From: Diadophis punctatus similis | Lineage: Eukaryota; Chordata; Lepidosauria; Squamata; Dipsadidae | Assembly (NCBI GenBank): GCA_023053685.1 | Contig: JALIGW010000040.1 | Coordinates: forward strand, 593,501 to 657,500 | Length of the DNA: 64,000 nt | Direction of reading: 5' to 3' | Part shown: positions 37,166 to 50,005 of the stretch, piece after piece | Position numbering within the stretch: the stretch's first letter is position 1 | Layout: each line of letters starts with the position of its first letter | Position numbers and translations under genes: made by a program | The notes under the pieces: model-generated | Databases searched by the model: none | What the model was told of the DNA's origin: nothing | The model's input: the letters and a program-made list of their open reading frames with translations, nothing else

Positions 37166-39480
37166 TTTTCTATTTCACTCTGTATGGCCCCCTCTCAAAT
37201 TCTCTTAAAAACCAGCTTTAAACCAATGGGCTTAGTTGCTGATCACAAACAAGACTCAATAGGTATTGGGCACATAAGGAGAAATTTTCTGACTGTAAGC
37301 AAGACATACAGCAAGAGGTGAATGTGGATGGCATCTTCTGTCCTCTGAGAAGAAAACACAGAGAGGAGCATGAAAATTATTGTATCTTACCATTCTGATA
37401 TGAAAGCAAAGAAAACGGATGTTCTTGGCCCACCGAAGATGGCAAGTCAAGGGGGACTTGCCAAGAATTGCCAGATGAACTGCAGGGAGTAGACTTCCAA
37501 ATAGACTTAGAAAGGTCTGTATTCTAAACTGTCTTTGCCAGATCACATTTGATGTGGCTGACTCTAAATAGTTTTTGAGCTGTACTATCTGCTTACATAC
37601 CTGGAATATTAGATATAGCCCTCAAGTCCCCCCGAAAAGGCCATGACCCATGTCTAATCTATTGACTGTGTGCTCCCACACACACACACACATACAGCAT
37701 CTCTCTGTCCTGGCCTTGCCCCATTTTCTGGCATGTGGTCTGTCACTCTGCTTGATGACCAACTACAGCCTTCAGCCCCCCAAACAGGCGGTTTTAGATT
37801 CATGATGCTAGCCGGATTTCTCAAGTCCATCTTGTGAGGACCTCAAAGACAGACCTCAAAGTAACAAAGGCTGCATTTCTATAGGACAGAAATTACTTCA
37901 CTTTTCGTATGTCCAATCCTTCACTCTGCAGCCATTTGTTTTTGTTTTAATTTCCTGTTATTTTCATCGGAAGTGTGCTGTTCCCTCAACCCTACCCCCG
38001 CAATGCTCTACCTTCAGAATGCAAAGGAACACTGGCTGGAGGCAAGGAAGGTGGCAGCTGCCTGTTCTGGCCTCATCCAGAGATGTGGCTTCCTCTTGAT
38101 CCCCAGAGGCACAGGATTGCGTGGGGCAGGGTGGCAGGCCTCTCACTTTCCCAGACGAGAATGATGCAAACCTCGTTCTCTGCCCACCGGATTGGAACTG
38201 GCTCTCAGCCAGCCACCGCCACCACCAAGGAAAGCTGCTTCTCACAAAATTGTAGCAAGAGCAGCCAAGCAACTCGTTGTGGGCGAGTCCAGGCTGGAAG
38301 AAATCATCCTCAGGGCCTCGTTGACAAAAGTGGGAGTTGGTGAAATGCAATCTGAGCAAGACAAGTTGTGGAGCAGATTGTGGCTCCAGCAAGACGGGTT
38401 TAGGGAGTGCTGGACCTCGGCCAAGGAGGCACTTGCAACACACACCTTTGGGAGACAAAGCAAAGTGGACTTGCTGAATAAGGACTTGACCATTGACAGA
38501 GGCTCCTGTGCTGCTTCTCCAGCCGCATCATGAAAGATCCCCAGTCTCTGATGGAAAGTGTCACAGATTGCAAAACACACATTAATTGATGTCTTTTTAA
38601 ATGTAGTTCTGCAGCGAATGATCAGCCCATCAACAGCAGAGCGCCAAATTGACAAAGTCAATTACTCAATAAATCAGCAGTGAATCAGCAGAGACAATCA
38701 GCAGAGAGAGTCAGCAGGAAGAGCGAGCCTGTTCTCTAGCTCCCTTTTATAGTAATCAAAAAGCTTACAATGCATTTAAAGCAATATTACTAATATTCAC
38801 ATAAACATTGATTTGTGGCTTGTTTATACTGTATATTAGCAAACCCAACCGTTTGGACAGAGTCCTAACACTGAGCAACTGAGAAGTGTCTCTTACTAGT
38901 CAATTAAACAAGTACCGGCAGAGCACAAGTGGGAGCCAATGAAACTCCTACTACTGATCTATCTACAGGCAAACCTGTTCTTATCTTCGGCTTCCCTAAC
39001 TTCTCCATGAATGTTTTTAACACAGAACCAAGATAAAAGAACAGGCTATGCTAGTCTAGATCCCACACAGGGCCCAAAGCATAGTAATGATGTGATGGGA
39101 AGAAATAACGCAACCAAACAGCGATAGCTGCCCCACTTACAGAAGAAGGTTTTCTTTGAGTTAAGCTCAAGCATTGGTGGCGTCATGGACACGTTCAAGG
39201 CTACAGCATGGAAAGACTTCCCACTGTACTTCCAGGATTCTTTGTTCAGATTGGCCAATTAATCTACAACCCTGGGATTCTGATGAAGAAACAGTAGCCA
39301 GGCCAAACTCTGTTTAGTTTCAGAGTTCAGAGTAGAATATACAATAGAAAAACATTAATTTATGAAGGAATAACTCTGGAATTTCAAACCAAGCTACCAA
39401 CCAAGGAAGCTTTGATAATTTAATTATGCTACAATTTTATGGTAAAATGAGTTCTAGCCACTGAAATTAGGACTTAAATG
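37166..39480. other. 2.3 kb without a recognised gene
   Basis: A short (ca)n tract lies at about 37676-37692. Open frames of up to 164 codons (37964-38458, minus) overlap frames on the other strand and show no domain. The stretch 38640-39050 has short direct repeats (aatcagcag, gtcagcag) and could be an LTR-like remnant, but no matching second end was found. Confidence 0.4.
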
Positions 39481-39488
39481 GATTAGGG

Positions 39489-40529
<1,041 letters not shown>

Positions 40530-41199
40530 GATTAGGGTCTTCCTCTAAATGGCATAACTCATGGCTGGGCTGGTGATACCAGTCATGGTGAAATGCTTGG
40601 TGTCCCAAGTCCAGTCCTCTGTTCCAGGCAGGAACCCAAACAAAAGTTTGGCATCTGATGAAGGGGACCAGCCCTTCTCTGAAAAGCATTCCCCCTCGCA
40701 GACTGCTCTTACTGTTACGAATATTTTTCAATCTGCCTTCTGCTATATTAAGCCAACTAACAACAACAACAAAATCAGAATGAATTTAATTAATTTAAAA
40801 AATTAAAAGAGATAAATGCAAAATTCTTTAATTAGGAAACAGAAATCAAATGTGCAAGTATCATTCGCTTGGGGGGGAAAGATCTTAGTGGAGTAGGTGA
40901 TTGCCATCATAGTAGTGTGTAGTAGTGTGTATGTGTGGGTATGTACATGCATGCACATGTGCGTAATTTTAGATTCAATCTACCAGGAAGAGATACTTTT
41001 CCAGGCTCAGATCCCACCTTGAATGAGCTGCACAGTTCCAATCACAATGTTTCAAGAAAGTTCCAAAAAGCATGAAAAGAGCAGCAAAAAGGATCAGGTG
41101 AGCAGAAACCGTCTCCCAAGGAGAAATGGGTTTAAAAAAAGTTTGTTCAGCCTTGATTGCCTTCTTCAAATCCCTAATAGGTTGCCACAGGGAAAGGAA

Positions 41200-41840
41200 G
41201 CCCAACTCAAAAACAGTCTCTGTGAGAGGGACCTTGGAGTCCTAGTGGACAATCACTTAAACAGGAGCCAGCAGTGTGTGGAAGCAGCCAAAAACACTAA
41301 TACAATCCTTGGTAGTATAAACAGAGGCATAGAATCAAAATCACAGGAAATATTAGTACCGCTTTATAAAGCTTTAGTAAGGCCACACCTGGAATACTGC
41401 ATCCAGTTTTCTTCACCACATTACAAAAAAGATGTTGAGATTTGGAAAACGTGCAAAGAGGAGGAGCAACTAAGATGATTAAAGGCCTGGAGACTAAAAG
41501 GTATGAAGAATAACAGTTGCAGGATTTGGGTTTGGCTAGTCTAGAGAAAAGAATTACTAGGGGCGACATGATAGCAGTATTCCAGTGTTTGAGGGGCTGC
41601 CACAAAGAGGAGTGGGTTAACTTATTTTCCAAAGCACCAGAAAGCAAGACAAGAAACAGTGGATGGAAACTAATCAAGGAGAGAAGCAATCTGGAGTTAA
41701 GGAGAAACTTCCTAACAGTGAGGACAATTAACCAATGGAACAGCTTCCCACCAGAAGTTATGGGTGCTTCATTGCTGGAAGTTTTTAAGATGAGACTGGA
41801 CAGTCACTTGTCTGAAATGGTATGTAGGCCAAAATAGGAT
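41200..41840 (+). mobile_element. CR1 LINE, RT C-terminal region
   Basis: The sense strand encodes CERDLGVLVDNHLNRSQQC, RPHLEYCIQFSSPHYKKDVE (41023-41478) and then RGDMIAVFQCLRGCHKEEW to TINQWNSFPPEV (41517-41837), with a frameshift between. The 5' end is truncated after the catalytic region and the 3' UTR is lost after VCRPK. The flanks hold no gene. Confidence 0.9.
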
Positions 41841-42510
41841 GGTTAATTTCAGGTTCAGTATCTTATGGGAAATCGGCAATGGCTGTAGCACATTTGGTGA
41901 ATCAAGCCATTGTATTAACAGATAGCCTGGCTTGTTTGGGCATCCCACATATGAAGACATAGGTTAGACAGAGTCTGCAGCTGCTGCACTCAGATCTCTG
42001 TGAGAAGGCAGAGCAAAGGCCTGCCAGGACCCCTTGTTCACAAAGAAGCCCAAGGAAGCCTTCGTTAGGGCAGCTTCAGCCATGACTAAAGCCCCTTCTT
42101 CAGGAGGGAGCGAAAGCATCATCTACCCAGGCGGTTCAGCCCCAAAGACAGCCATCCAATCCTCTCCTGCCTCTGCTGAATTGCTTTGGAGCCTCTGCAG
42201 AAGAGCTCCCCTTGGGTTGTAAGGGTACAAGCGGGAGGGGGGGCTTCATTCAGAACATCACCAGCCCAGGGGAGGGAGCTGCAGCGGGAAGGGAGGTTCC
42301 TGCTGGTGCTTCTTCTGGCTGCTATTTCGGCCCCACTTTTCCCACCCTATGTGAGCATCTTCCAGTTAAAAGAGCATAAAATAAAAAACATTTGAGAAAC
42401 AGCAAGAAAGGCAGCTTGGCTCTCAGATAATCTACCCTTTTCCCTTATAAGCCTCAAAGAGGGCATCTTTTGCAGGTCCTGACCTGAACATTTTCCAACA
42501 TAGAATCAAA
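41841..42510. other. Intergenic sequence, nothing recognised
   Basis: Open frames are under 70 codons; no domain or repeat edges. Confidence 0.4.
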
Positions 42511-42607
42511 GAAAGCTAGGGCTGGAAGGGACCTCAGAGGACTTATAGTCAAACCCCCTGCCCAAGCAGGAGTCCCTATACCATCCCAGACAAATGAATG
42601 TCCTAAT

Positions 42608-42852
42608 CTAATAAAGAGCCTGTGGTGGCGCAGTGGTTAAAAGCAGCACTGCAATCTGAACTGCTAGTTCAGCAGTTCAGCTGTTCAAATCTCACCAGGC
42701 TCAAGGTTGACTCAGCCTTCCATCCTTTCGAGGTGGGTAAAATGAGGACCCAGATTGTTGGGGGCAAGAGGCTGAACTCTGTAAACCGCTTAGAGAGGGC
42801 TGTAAAGCACTATGAAGCGGTATATAAGTAAGTGCTATTGCTATATTGCTAT
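42608..42852 (+). mobile_element. tRNA-derived SINE inserted in CR1
   Basis: Full-length copy: head gagcctgtggtggcgcagtgg, B-box-like gttcagctgttcaaatctc, body ggtaaaatgaggacccag and ctctgtaaaccgcttagagagg, tail gtgctattgctat. CR1 sequence resumes on both sides. Confidence 0.88.
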
Positions 42853-43107
42853 CTTTTCTTGAATACCTGCCACAATGGAGCAGCCACTAATCCAGAAGGC
42901 AAACTGCGCCACTGATAAATTGTTCTCACTGTCAGGAAATTTCTCCTTAGTTTTAGGTTGGATCTCTCTTTAACAAGCTTCCATTCATTGCTTCTTGTTC
43001 TACTCTCAGGTGCTTTAGAGAACCTCTCTTCTCTGTGACAGCTCCTCAAGCACTGGAGGACAGTTACCATCTCCCCCCTCCTAACCCTTCTCTAGGATAG
43101 GATAGAC

Positions 43108-44027
43108 CAGTGATGGCGAATTTTTTCGGCTCGGGTGCCAAAACGGTGTGCGCACGCGCGATAGCGTGCGCATGCGTTCCCACACCCACAATGTCATGCC
43201 CTGCGCATGTGCACAAACTCCCATGCTGCCCCCCGCGTGCATGCGGACAGGCCTCACTGAAGCCTCCGGACTTCCAGTAGGCCCGTTGGGCTGTTTTTCG
43301 CTCTCCCCAGGGTTCAGGAAAGCCTCCTGAAGCCTGGGGACGGCAAAAAATGGCCCAACGGGCCAATTAGAAGTTCAGAAATGAAAGGAAGTGGAGCTGC
43401 CCTACTACTTACCTTCAGATAGTTGCAACCAGGCCTCACACACCTCGGCCCATTTCTTCTGCAGACGGGAAGGCTTTCCTGAAGGCCTGAGTAGCCGATA
43501 ACAGAGCTCCAGATCGATCTGGAACTCTGTTATTGGCTACACAGGCATTCAGGAAAGGCCTTTAGGAAAGGCCTCTGCAGCCGATAACAGAGCTCCAGAT
43601 TGATCCGGAGTTCTGTTATCTGCTGCAGAGGCCTTTCCTAAAGGCCTTTCCTGAAGGCCTCTCTAGCTGATAACAGAGCTCCGGATCTATCTGGAGCTCT
43701 GTTATCTGCTACAGAGGCCTTCAGGAAAGCCTTCCCTGCTGCAAAAGAAATGGGCCGAGATGTGAGGGGCCTGGCTGCAACTGTCCAAAGCCGAAGAAGT
43801 TCCTGAAGACCTCTGACAGCGAAAAGGAGGCTGAGGGTGAACACACAAGTGAACTTCCGGTTGACCCATTGAGCCGTTTTTGCTGTGGGGAGAGCGAAAA
43901 CAGCTGAAAAGGAGGCCGGAAATCACCTGGCCAGCGCTGAAGCTGACATAGGGCAACGCCTCGCGTGCCCTCAGATATGGCTCCGCGTGCCACCTGTGGC
44001 ACGCGTGCCATAGGTTCGCCATCACTG
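43108..44027. mobile_element. hAT element (CAGTGATGGCGAA ends) with hairpin array, 920 bp
   Basis: The ends cagtgatggcgaattttt and ggttcgccatcactg are inverted repeats. The flanks ggatagac (43100-43107) and ggttagac (44028-44035) form an 8-bp duplication with one change. The ends are related to the element at 27668-28027. The middle (about 43440-43745) is an array of hairpins described separately. Confidence 0.93.
43440..43745. repeat. Array of three related hairpins inside the hAT element
   Basis: Three near-palindromes are each built on gataacagagctcc and its complement. They are centred near 43516 (about 43492-43540), 43602 and 43688. Between them lie aggccttcaggaaagg-type arms that also alternate in orientation. 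The stretch could form one long stem or three stem-loops. Confidence 0.85.
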
Positions 44028-45039
44028 GGTTAGACATACCTAGTTCCCTTAGCGGCCATTAATCATTTGGTTTAGCCTCCAGACCCTTTTCATCTTTGTT
44101 GCTCTTCTCTGCACTTTTCTTAGGTTACAGCATTTTTTAAAATATCTTGGCAACCAGAACTGGACACAGCATTCCAAGTGTGGCCTCACTAGTGCAGTAT
44201 AAAGCGGCACTATCACTTCAAATTGATCTTGATGCTGTCCCTCTTTTAATGCAGCCTAGGACTCTGCTGGCTTTTTTGGCAGCTGCAGCACACTGCTGGC
44301 TCATACGTAGATGTTGCTCCTCTAGGTAGGACACCTAGATCCCTCTCATGGTTACTACTGTTGAGCCAGATACCACCTATTCTATACCTGTGCATTTGAT
44401 TTTGCTTGCCTAAGTGTAAAACCTTACTTTTCTCACCACTCAATTGCATTTTGTTGGATAGGGCCCAATGCTCAAGTCTGTCAAGATCCTTCTGAATCTA
44501 TCTTCCAGAGTTTAAATGTAATTTCCAAATGTCAAAGTAAATTCTGCTTTTCCTATGCCCAGACTGAAGTTGATGGGAGGGCTTAAAACTTGCTTCTTTA
44601 CCCTGGAAACAAACTCACAAAGCCACAAAGAAGCACTTTGAAATGTTTCACACTGTGCACACTTTTTTCCTTCAGTGGGGATGTTTTGGTGGACCAACCA
44701 CAACATCTGTTAGATGGTCCTCCCTTTCAAAGATCTCACCAAGTACTTACTAAGTTACTACATCACCAGGACAGTGTGATCCCCAGTTTTAGCCCTGCCA
44801 GAATGAGGTTGGCTGTGTCTCCTCTCTTCTGCCGACTACAACACCGGCTATCTGCAAAACACAGAGGAGAGCAAAAGCCAGGACAAGGCATAAGAATCAA
44901 GCTGGTTGTTTGTTTCCCCCAACAGTCTCTACAAGTAGACACAAGGCATTAAAAAGCAAAGAAGAACACAAGGAGTATTATTATTAGAATTTGTTACATA
45001 ATCACCCAGTTGTTTAGGCTGGATTTGGCATATTTATTT

Positions 45040-45165
45040 GTTTGTTTGTTTGTTTGTATTTATATGAGTCCCCAGGGAGTAGGGCGGCATAGAAGAACAC
45101 TAAAATAAACAAACAAACAAATAAACAAATAAATAAATAAATAAATAAATAAATAAATATGCCAC
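45040..45165 (+). mobile_element. L2 LINE 3' end with (AAAC/AAAT)n tail
   Basis: gagtccccagggagtagggcggcatagaagaacac (about 45067-45101) is the L2 3' UTR block, followed by aaac and aaat tandem units. Only the last ~60 bp of the LINE is left. A (ttgt)n run at 45036-45057 precedes it. Confidence 0.75.
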
Positions 45166-45838
45166 TCAACTCCACACGGACTCTGAGCGGCTAACAAGAA
45201 TACAAAAATACAAATAACATTAATATAAAAAAGCATTTAAAAACAGAATTAAAAAACAAAATAACAATTTTAAAAGACACATTCAATCATCCAATCATTA
45301 ATCCACTGATCACATCCTTCCCAAGGACCTGATATAGACAGATGTTCCATGAAAGGTACCATCACAAAATGTAAGCTGTTCTGAATAAACTTGCCTTTTG
45401 CAATTGATGGATGGGAATTTGTCAATGCCAATGGGGTTCCTGTGGTTGTTCACAACAATGTGAAATCACAGCTGTGGATTTTTTAGCTGCTGTTGGCCTT
45501 CATACATATCTACTAGTTCTTTCCAAGAATCTAGGATGTCCTAAAGTATCAGCACAGTCAAGCAATGTGGTCTTTTGCAATTGACAAATGGAAATGTTGT
45601 CGGTACAGATTTTCAAAGCACCATCCAAGACCTTTTCAGTATGGCACCCAGAATGGTGATAACCACTGGGACCACCACAGTCAGTTTACGCCATAATCTT
45701 ACAACTTCAATTTCAATATCGATACTTTGTGACTTTCTCCAATTCTTTTGTCTTCTATCCTACCATCCCCTGGCATTGCCACATTAATTATCCACATTTT
45801 CTTTTTTTCAACCACAGTTAAATCTGATGTGTATGTAC

Positions 45839-46455
45839 CAGTGGTGGGATTCCCAAAAAAAATTTACTACCGGTTCTATGGGCGTGGCTTATTGGGCATG
45901 GCTTGGTGGGCGTGGCAGGGGAAGGATACTGTAAAATCCCCATTTCCTTCTGATCAGCTGGGACTCGGGAGGCAGAACATAGATGGGGCAGGGCCAGTCA
46001 GAGGTGGTATTTACCAGTTCTCTGAACCAGAGGTGGGTTCCTGCCGGAGCTGCCCAGTGCACAGCTCCGGTAGGGAGTGCCGATTGCGTAATTTGTGCAC
46101 AACCACTCCGGAGCCCTCTCTGCCGGTCCACCGTGCACGTCACCATTTTTTTCCGTGAATTTTTGGCCGATTTTGCTTCTGTGCATGCGCGGAAACAAAA
46201 TCGCATCAAAATCTCGCGCGCATGCACATGTCCTGTCATGAGATTTCAGTGCGATTTTGCTTCCGTGCATGCACAGAAGCAAAATTGCGTGAGGGCGTGT
46301 GTGCGCGTCGCGAGCGCATGCACGCCCGAAGTGTGGAGATGCGCACACAGCGCACCGGCACCGGTAATGGGGCAACCCGCCGCTGCTCTGAACTACTCAA
46401 AGTTTCTGCTACCGGTTCTCCAGAACTGGTCAGAACCTGCTGAAAGCCACCTCTA
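45839..46455. mobile_element. hAT element, 617 bp, outer member of a nest
   Basis: The left end is cagtggtgggattccc and the right end is gaaagccacctcta. The exact 8-bp duplication gtatgtac flanks it (45831-45838 and 46456-46463). The inside has the ttctatgggcgtggc motif of this family. A second hAT element is inserted at 46028. Confidence 0.93.
46028..46385. mobile_element. hAT element, 358 bp, inner member of a nest
   Basis: The ends cagaggtgggttcctgcc and gcaacccgccgctg are inverted. The exact 8-bp duplication ctctgaac lies at 46020-46027 and 46386-46393, within the outer element. The inside has two copies of a cgcatgcac/ttttgcttc(t/c)gtgcatg block in tandem (about 46165 and 46255). Confidence 0.93.
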
Positions 46456-46679
46456 GTATGTACCAAGACTTTATCAGTTCATTCATCAGTTTATCGGTTG
46501 TTATAATTGTCAGACAGATGTTTAGACCGGATTTGGCACCTATAAATTCCTTCCGATTTAGCTTTATTACAGTCACCTACTCCCAATGATTGTGGATGGC
46601 TTGCCACATATCAAATATAGAATTAAAACTATTAAAAAACATAACAGCCGAGACAAAAACAGACCTAACAGTCAAAAAG

Positions 46680-47240
46680 GGGCTCCATGACAGGAAACAG
46701 AGCTTCCAGGCCCCAAGAGAACAGGCACAGAACACTTGCAACAGAGAAGGCAAAAGATGACAAGTTTCATTGAGGGCACCAAGGGCACAGCCGCTCTGCC
46801 CGAGTTTGCCAGGCGAGCCAAAATAACTGGAGACAGGTGGCCAAACAGATAATCAGGTCCTATGCAATAAAAGACTTTATAGGTGACAAGCAGCACTTTG
46901 AACTGTACCCAGATGCCAATGAACAGCCAATGAAGCTTACATTCCAGTGATGACATGGGCACACTAAGTAGTACCCATTACTGCTTGGGACACTGTATTC
47001 TGGATCAACTGTTATTTCTGGTTGATCTTCAAGGACAGCCCCATGTAGAGCATACTGCAGTAGTCCAGCCAGGAGATGACTAGGATGCAATTGCCTCAAG
47101 GTCAAGGAACGGGTGAAATGGTGCACAAGAGGGACCTGCACAAAGTCCACATCTGCCGCATGCTCATCAAGCTGCAGGTCCAGGACTGCCAAGCTGCGCA
47201 GAGGGACATGCGGGACTGTGTTGTGCTGCCTGGTAGGGTT
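46680..47240 (-). mobile_element. Old L2 LINE fragment
   Basis: The minus strand shows decayed L2 blocks in order: the STS-type region (LAVLDLQLDEHAADVDFVQVPLVHHF, at about 47210-47110, equals the VRNLGVLLDPQLKLDQHL block by position), then CKLHWLFIGIWVQFKVLLVTYK (about 46940-46880) and a short RPLSPV end. No tail is left. Confidence 0.75.
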
Positions 47241-47249
47241 CACCCCGGC

Positions 47250-47284
47250 ATACACACACACACACAGACACACAGACACACACA

Positions 47285-47337
<53 letters not shown>
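47250..47337. repeat. (CA)n microsatellite
   Basis: About 88 bp of ca units with a few caga interruptions, next to the old L2 fragment. Confidence 0.96.
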
Positions 47338-47340
<3 letters not shown>

Positions 47341-47656
47341 GACGACGTAAGAATAAATCCTCACAGAGGCAAAATAGATCTTTCCCCCGGAATTCTGACA
47401 TTAGAAAAGAAACCGCAGTTTAAAAGTCTAAGTAAAAATATTTATTTCGGTACAAAAACAATAAATCTCATTAACTACATGCCTGATATAAAAGTTGGTC
47501 TTCCTTCAATGGAAGCCAGGAACAGAAGGGAGGAACGAAGAATGGAATGCACACATGCGTACAAGAACATATCAATCACGTGCTCAGGAATAAACCATTA
47601 TAATGAATAGGGATGCATCTCCCGGTATATACATGTAACAGGCAATAAAACACTGC

Positions 47657-47751
47657 ATGACACACACACACACACACAGAGACAGAGAGACAGAGAGACA
47701 GAGACAGAGACAGAGAGAGAGAGAGAGAGAGACAGAGAGAGAGACAGAGAC

Positions 47752-47826
<75 letters not shown>

Positions 47827-47885
47827 AAAGAGAGGGGGAGGGAGGGAGGGAGGGAGGGAGGGAGGGAGGGAGGGAGAGGGAGAGA
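47657..47885. repeat. (CA)n(GA)n(GGGA)n compound microsatellite
   Basis: A gradient of ca, gaca, ga and ggga units over about 230 bp. The long Ser-Leu and Arg-Glu frames here are artefacts of the repeat. Confidence 0.97.
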
Positions 47886-48252
47886 GAAACTTACTTCGTG
47901 AACTTTACTTTTATCCTTATTAAAATTCATTGACAAATTCATTATTTACTAGGTGTTGCTGTATGCAAAGGCTGACTGACTTGCTGGGATAATCCTTGGA
48001 GTGGGTCTTTCCCCGTGAGCCGGCACAAAACAGTGGGCATGAAATGGGCTGCCCCCAATGCCAACCCCTCTGGGGGTGGAATTGCACCTCTTCCTAGGAA
48101 CTGCGAGGGGGGGGCTGACAGGCCAGTGGCGGGTGAGGCTCCATTCTGGCTGAGCTGCCCCTCCCTTCCTCTGTCAGTGGGAAGCAGGCATGGCATCCAC
48201 CAATGGGGCCCCCAGCAGGGAAAGTTTCATGGACTCCCAGAGAACTAAACTT

Positions 48253-48521
48253 TGTTGGAATATTCATGACTGGGAGAGCCATGTGATTGGTTCAGCCAAT
48301 CAAACACAAGTATTGAATGAGCATGTCCAGAAACTTAGGAAGAAGAAGGGTGTGGTTTAGTCAGTCCTCCATTATACTCCAGTGTGAAAACATCTTGCCA
48401 TGTGGTCTGTGAAACAAAGTGCGGTATTGTAAATCTTTTGTTCTACTTATAAAGAAGTTATTTGAATCAGCAAAAATGCAGTTATCTTGTGAAGCTTCTG
48501 ATTTATTACGCAACTCTGACA
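48253..48521 (+). repeat. copia 5' LTR
   Basis: 269 bp from tgttggaatattc to caactctgaca, with the usual TG...CA ends. It differs from the 3' LTR by five substitutions and one 1-bp indel. Confidence 0.96.
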
Positions 48522-48535
48522 GGTTATGGGCCCAG
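48522..48535 (+). other. Primer-binding site matching initiator tRNA-Met anticodon arm
   Basis: Directly after the LTR, ggttatgggcccag is the exact complement of ctgggcccataacc, the anticodon stem-loop region of vertebrate initiator tRNA-Met (about nt 27-40). Drosophila copia is known to prime from a 5' half of this tRNA, cut in the anticodon arm. The match here implies the same half-tRNA priming. Confidence 0.88.
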
Positions 48536-49009
48536 GATTCACTCAAGAAGTAAAGTAAAACTGCATTGTAATTTAAAGCTGATAATAAGCTGTCTGTGTT
48601 GTTAAAGGAACAGGCAGAGAAGAATAAAGCAGGATGGCTGCAGTGGAATTTAAGGACAGTCCAATCCCTAAATTGGGGAAGAAAAATTATTTAATCTGGG
48701 CTGCTAAAATGGAATGTTTTTTGAAAGCAAAAGAATTATGGGACATTGTAGCAGACCCCCCACAAGTGCTTGGAGCAGCAGAACAAAAAGGCTCATGACA
48801 AAGTTATGGCTTATCTTCTCTTAAGTCTGCAGGATGATCAATTCTTAAATGTAGCTGATTTAAAGTCTGCAAAAGAAATTTGGCAGAAATTGAAAGCAGT
48901 ACACATCAATGTTTCTGCATGTAATGTTGAACAACTCTCAAGAAAGTTATTTAGAGCGAGTTTGCAGACAGGAGATTCTATGGAAGATCATTTAATGAAA
49001 TGCAGCCTA

Positions 49010-50005
49010 CCATATTTTTCGGAGTATAAGACCGCACCTTTTTACCCCCAAAAAGAGGGTGAAAACTTGGGTGCGTCTTATACACTGAATGCAGCCCCAA
49101 CCCAGCCACCCCCCACCCTTTGGCCTCTGCCTGCCAGCACTTTACCTCTTTGCAGCAAAGCACAAGAAGAACACAAGAAGAGCTGATCTGCCTCCCGACC
49201 TTACAGCTGACTGAGGCTTACAAGCCACATGGTAAAATGAAACTGAAACTAAGGTGGCTGTGATGAGACATATTGCTGGGAGATAAACTGCTGGCAATAT
49301 TAGACTGCTAAAATTGCAAGAAGGCAAGCTAGAGCTGCTGTAGCTCAAGAGATAGAGCTCTTGCCTCACAATCAGGAGGTTGTGAGTTCTATCCTAGGTA
49401 CAGGCAGATTCTGTTAATATGTTATTTTGTTAAATGTTTGTAGAGTGTTCAAATTATTAGACTTATTTTTTAAAGACTGCTTTATTATTGTTCTAGACAA
49501 CTTAACAAAATGAAAGAAGCTTTTTAAAATAAATTCTTGCTCTGAAGAGGCCCAGTGCTATTGTATCTTCTTTTAAATAGCAGAGAATACTTCCAGAAAG
49601 CCACATCAATTTTAAAGATCTGTAAAAGTATAATCTGAAATGTCCTGTTTTAGTATTAAGTATTAGTATTAAGTATTAGTATTAAAATAAGCCAGCTGAG
49701 AAACCCTGACTTAGTTTATGTTTGGAGTAGATGTATTTAAATAATTAGGAGGAGTTAGTATGATTACATGTAAGAAAACTTTCTGGGATTAATATACTGC
49801 CATAAATGTACATTTCTCCAATTCTTTGCCATTTCTATGGGTCAGGCACACATGCACAGAAATACACAGCAAACAGTGTATATCATCTGTGCTGTTTGCT
49901 GTTTGGCAAATTGCTGGGAGACAGAGGCCTTTTTTCCTTGTTTTCCTCCCCCAAAACTAAGGTGCATCTTATACTTCGGTGCATCTTATGCTCCGAAAAA
50001 TACGG
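49010..50005 (+). mobile_element. ~1-kb TIR DNA element, copy 2, inserted in copia gag
   Basis: The ends ccatatttttcggagtataa and ccgaaaaatacgg are inverted, with TA on both sides (49008-49009 and 50006-50007). It is the inverted counterpart of 1416-2404, and colinear over its whole length by eye, including the tRNA-like block and the tctgaagaggcccagtgcta stretch. It is younger than the copia insertion. Confidence 0.93.
49334..49402 (+). other. tRNA-like block inside TIR element copy 2
   Basis: A-box-like tagctcaagagatagagc (49341-49358) and B-box-like gagttctatcc (49384-49394) lie at tRNA spacing, with ttgcctcacaatcagg between. It matches the block in copy 1 almost throughout. Confidence 0.5.

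Larger units (their letters stand above)
42515..44520 (-). mobile_element. CR1 LINE split by a SINE and a hAT element
   Basis: Three pieces on the minus strand (44520-44028, 43107-42853, 42607-42515) join into one CR1 3' half. It starts at about MQLSGEKSKVLHLGKQNQMHRYRIGG (44449 downwards), continues with TVRTIYQWRSLP (about 42920) and ends in the gctggaagggacctcagagg complement. The RT active site lies outside the preserved part. Confidence 0.9.
45340..46570 (-). mobile_element. Possible R4/Dong-like LINE fragment, split by a hAT element
   Basis: On the minus strand, about 45690-45600 reads VVPVVITILGAI followed by a Lys/Ser-rich stretch. This resembles the conserved PIVIGALGT-type C-terminal block of some squamate LINEs that I associate with the R4 clade. 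It resumes after the hAT insertion at 46464. Family assignment is weak. Confidence 0.35.
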
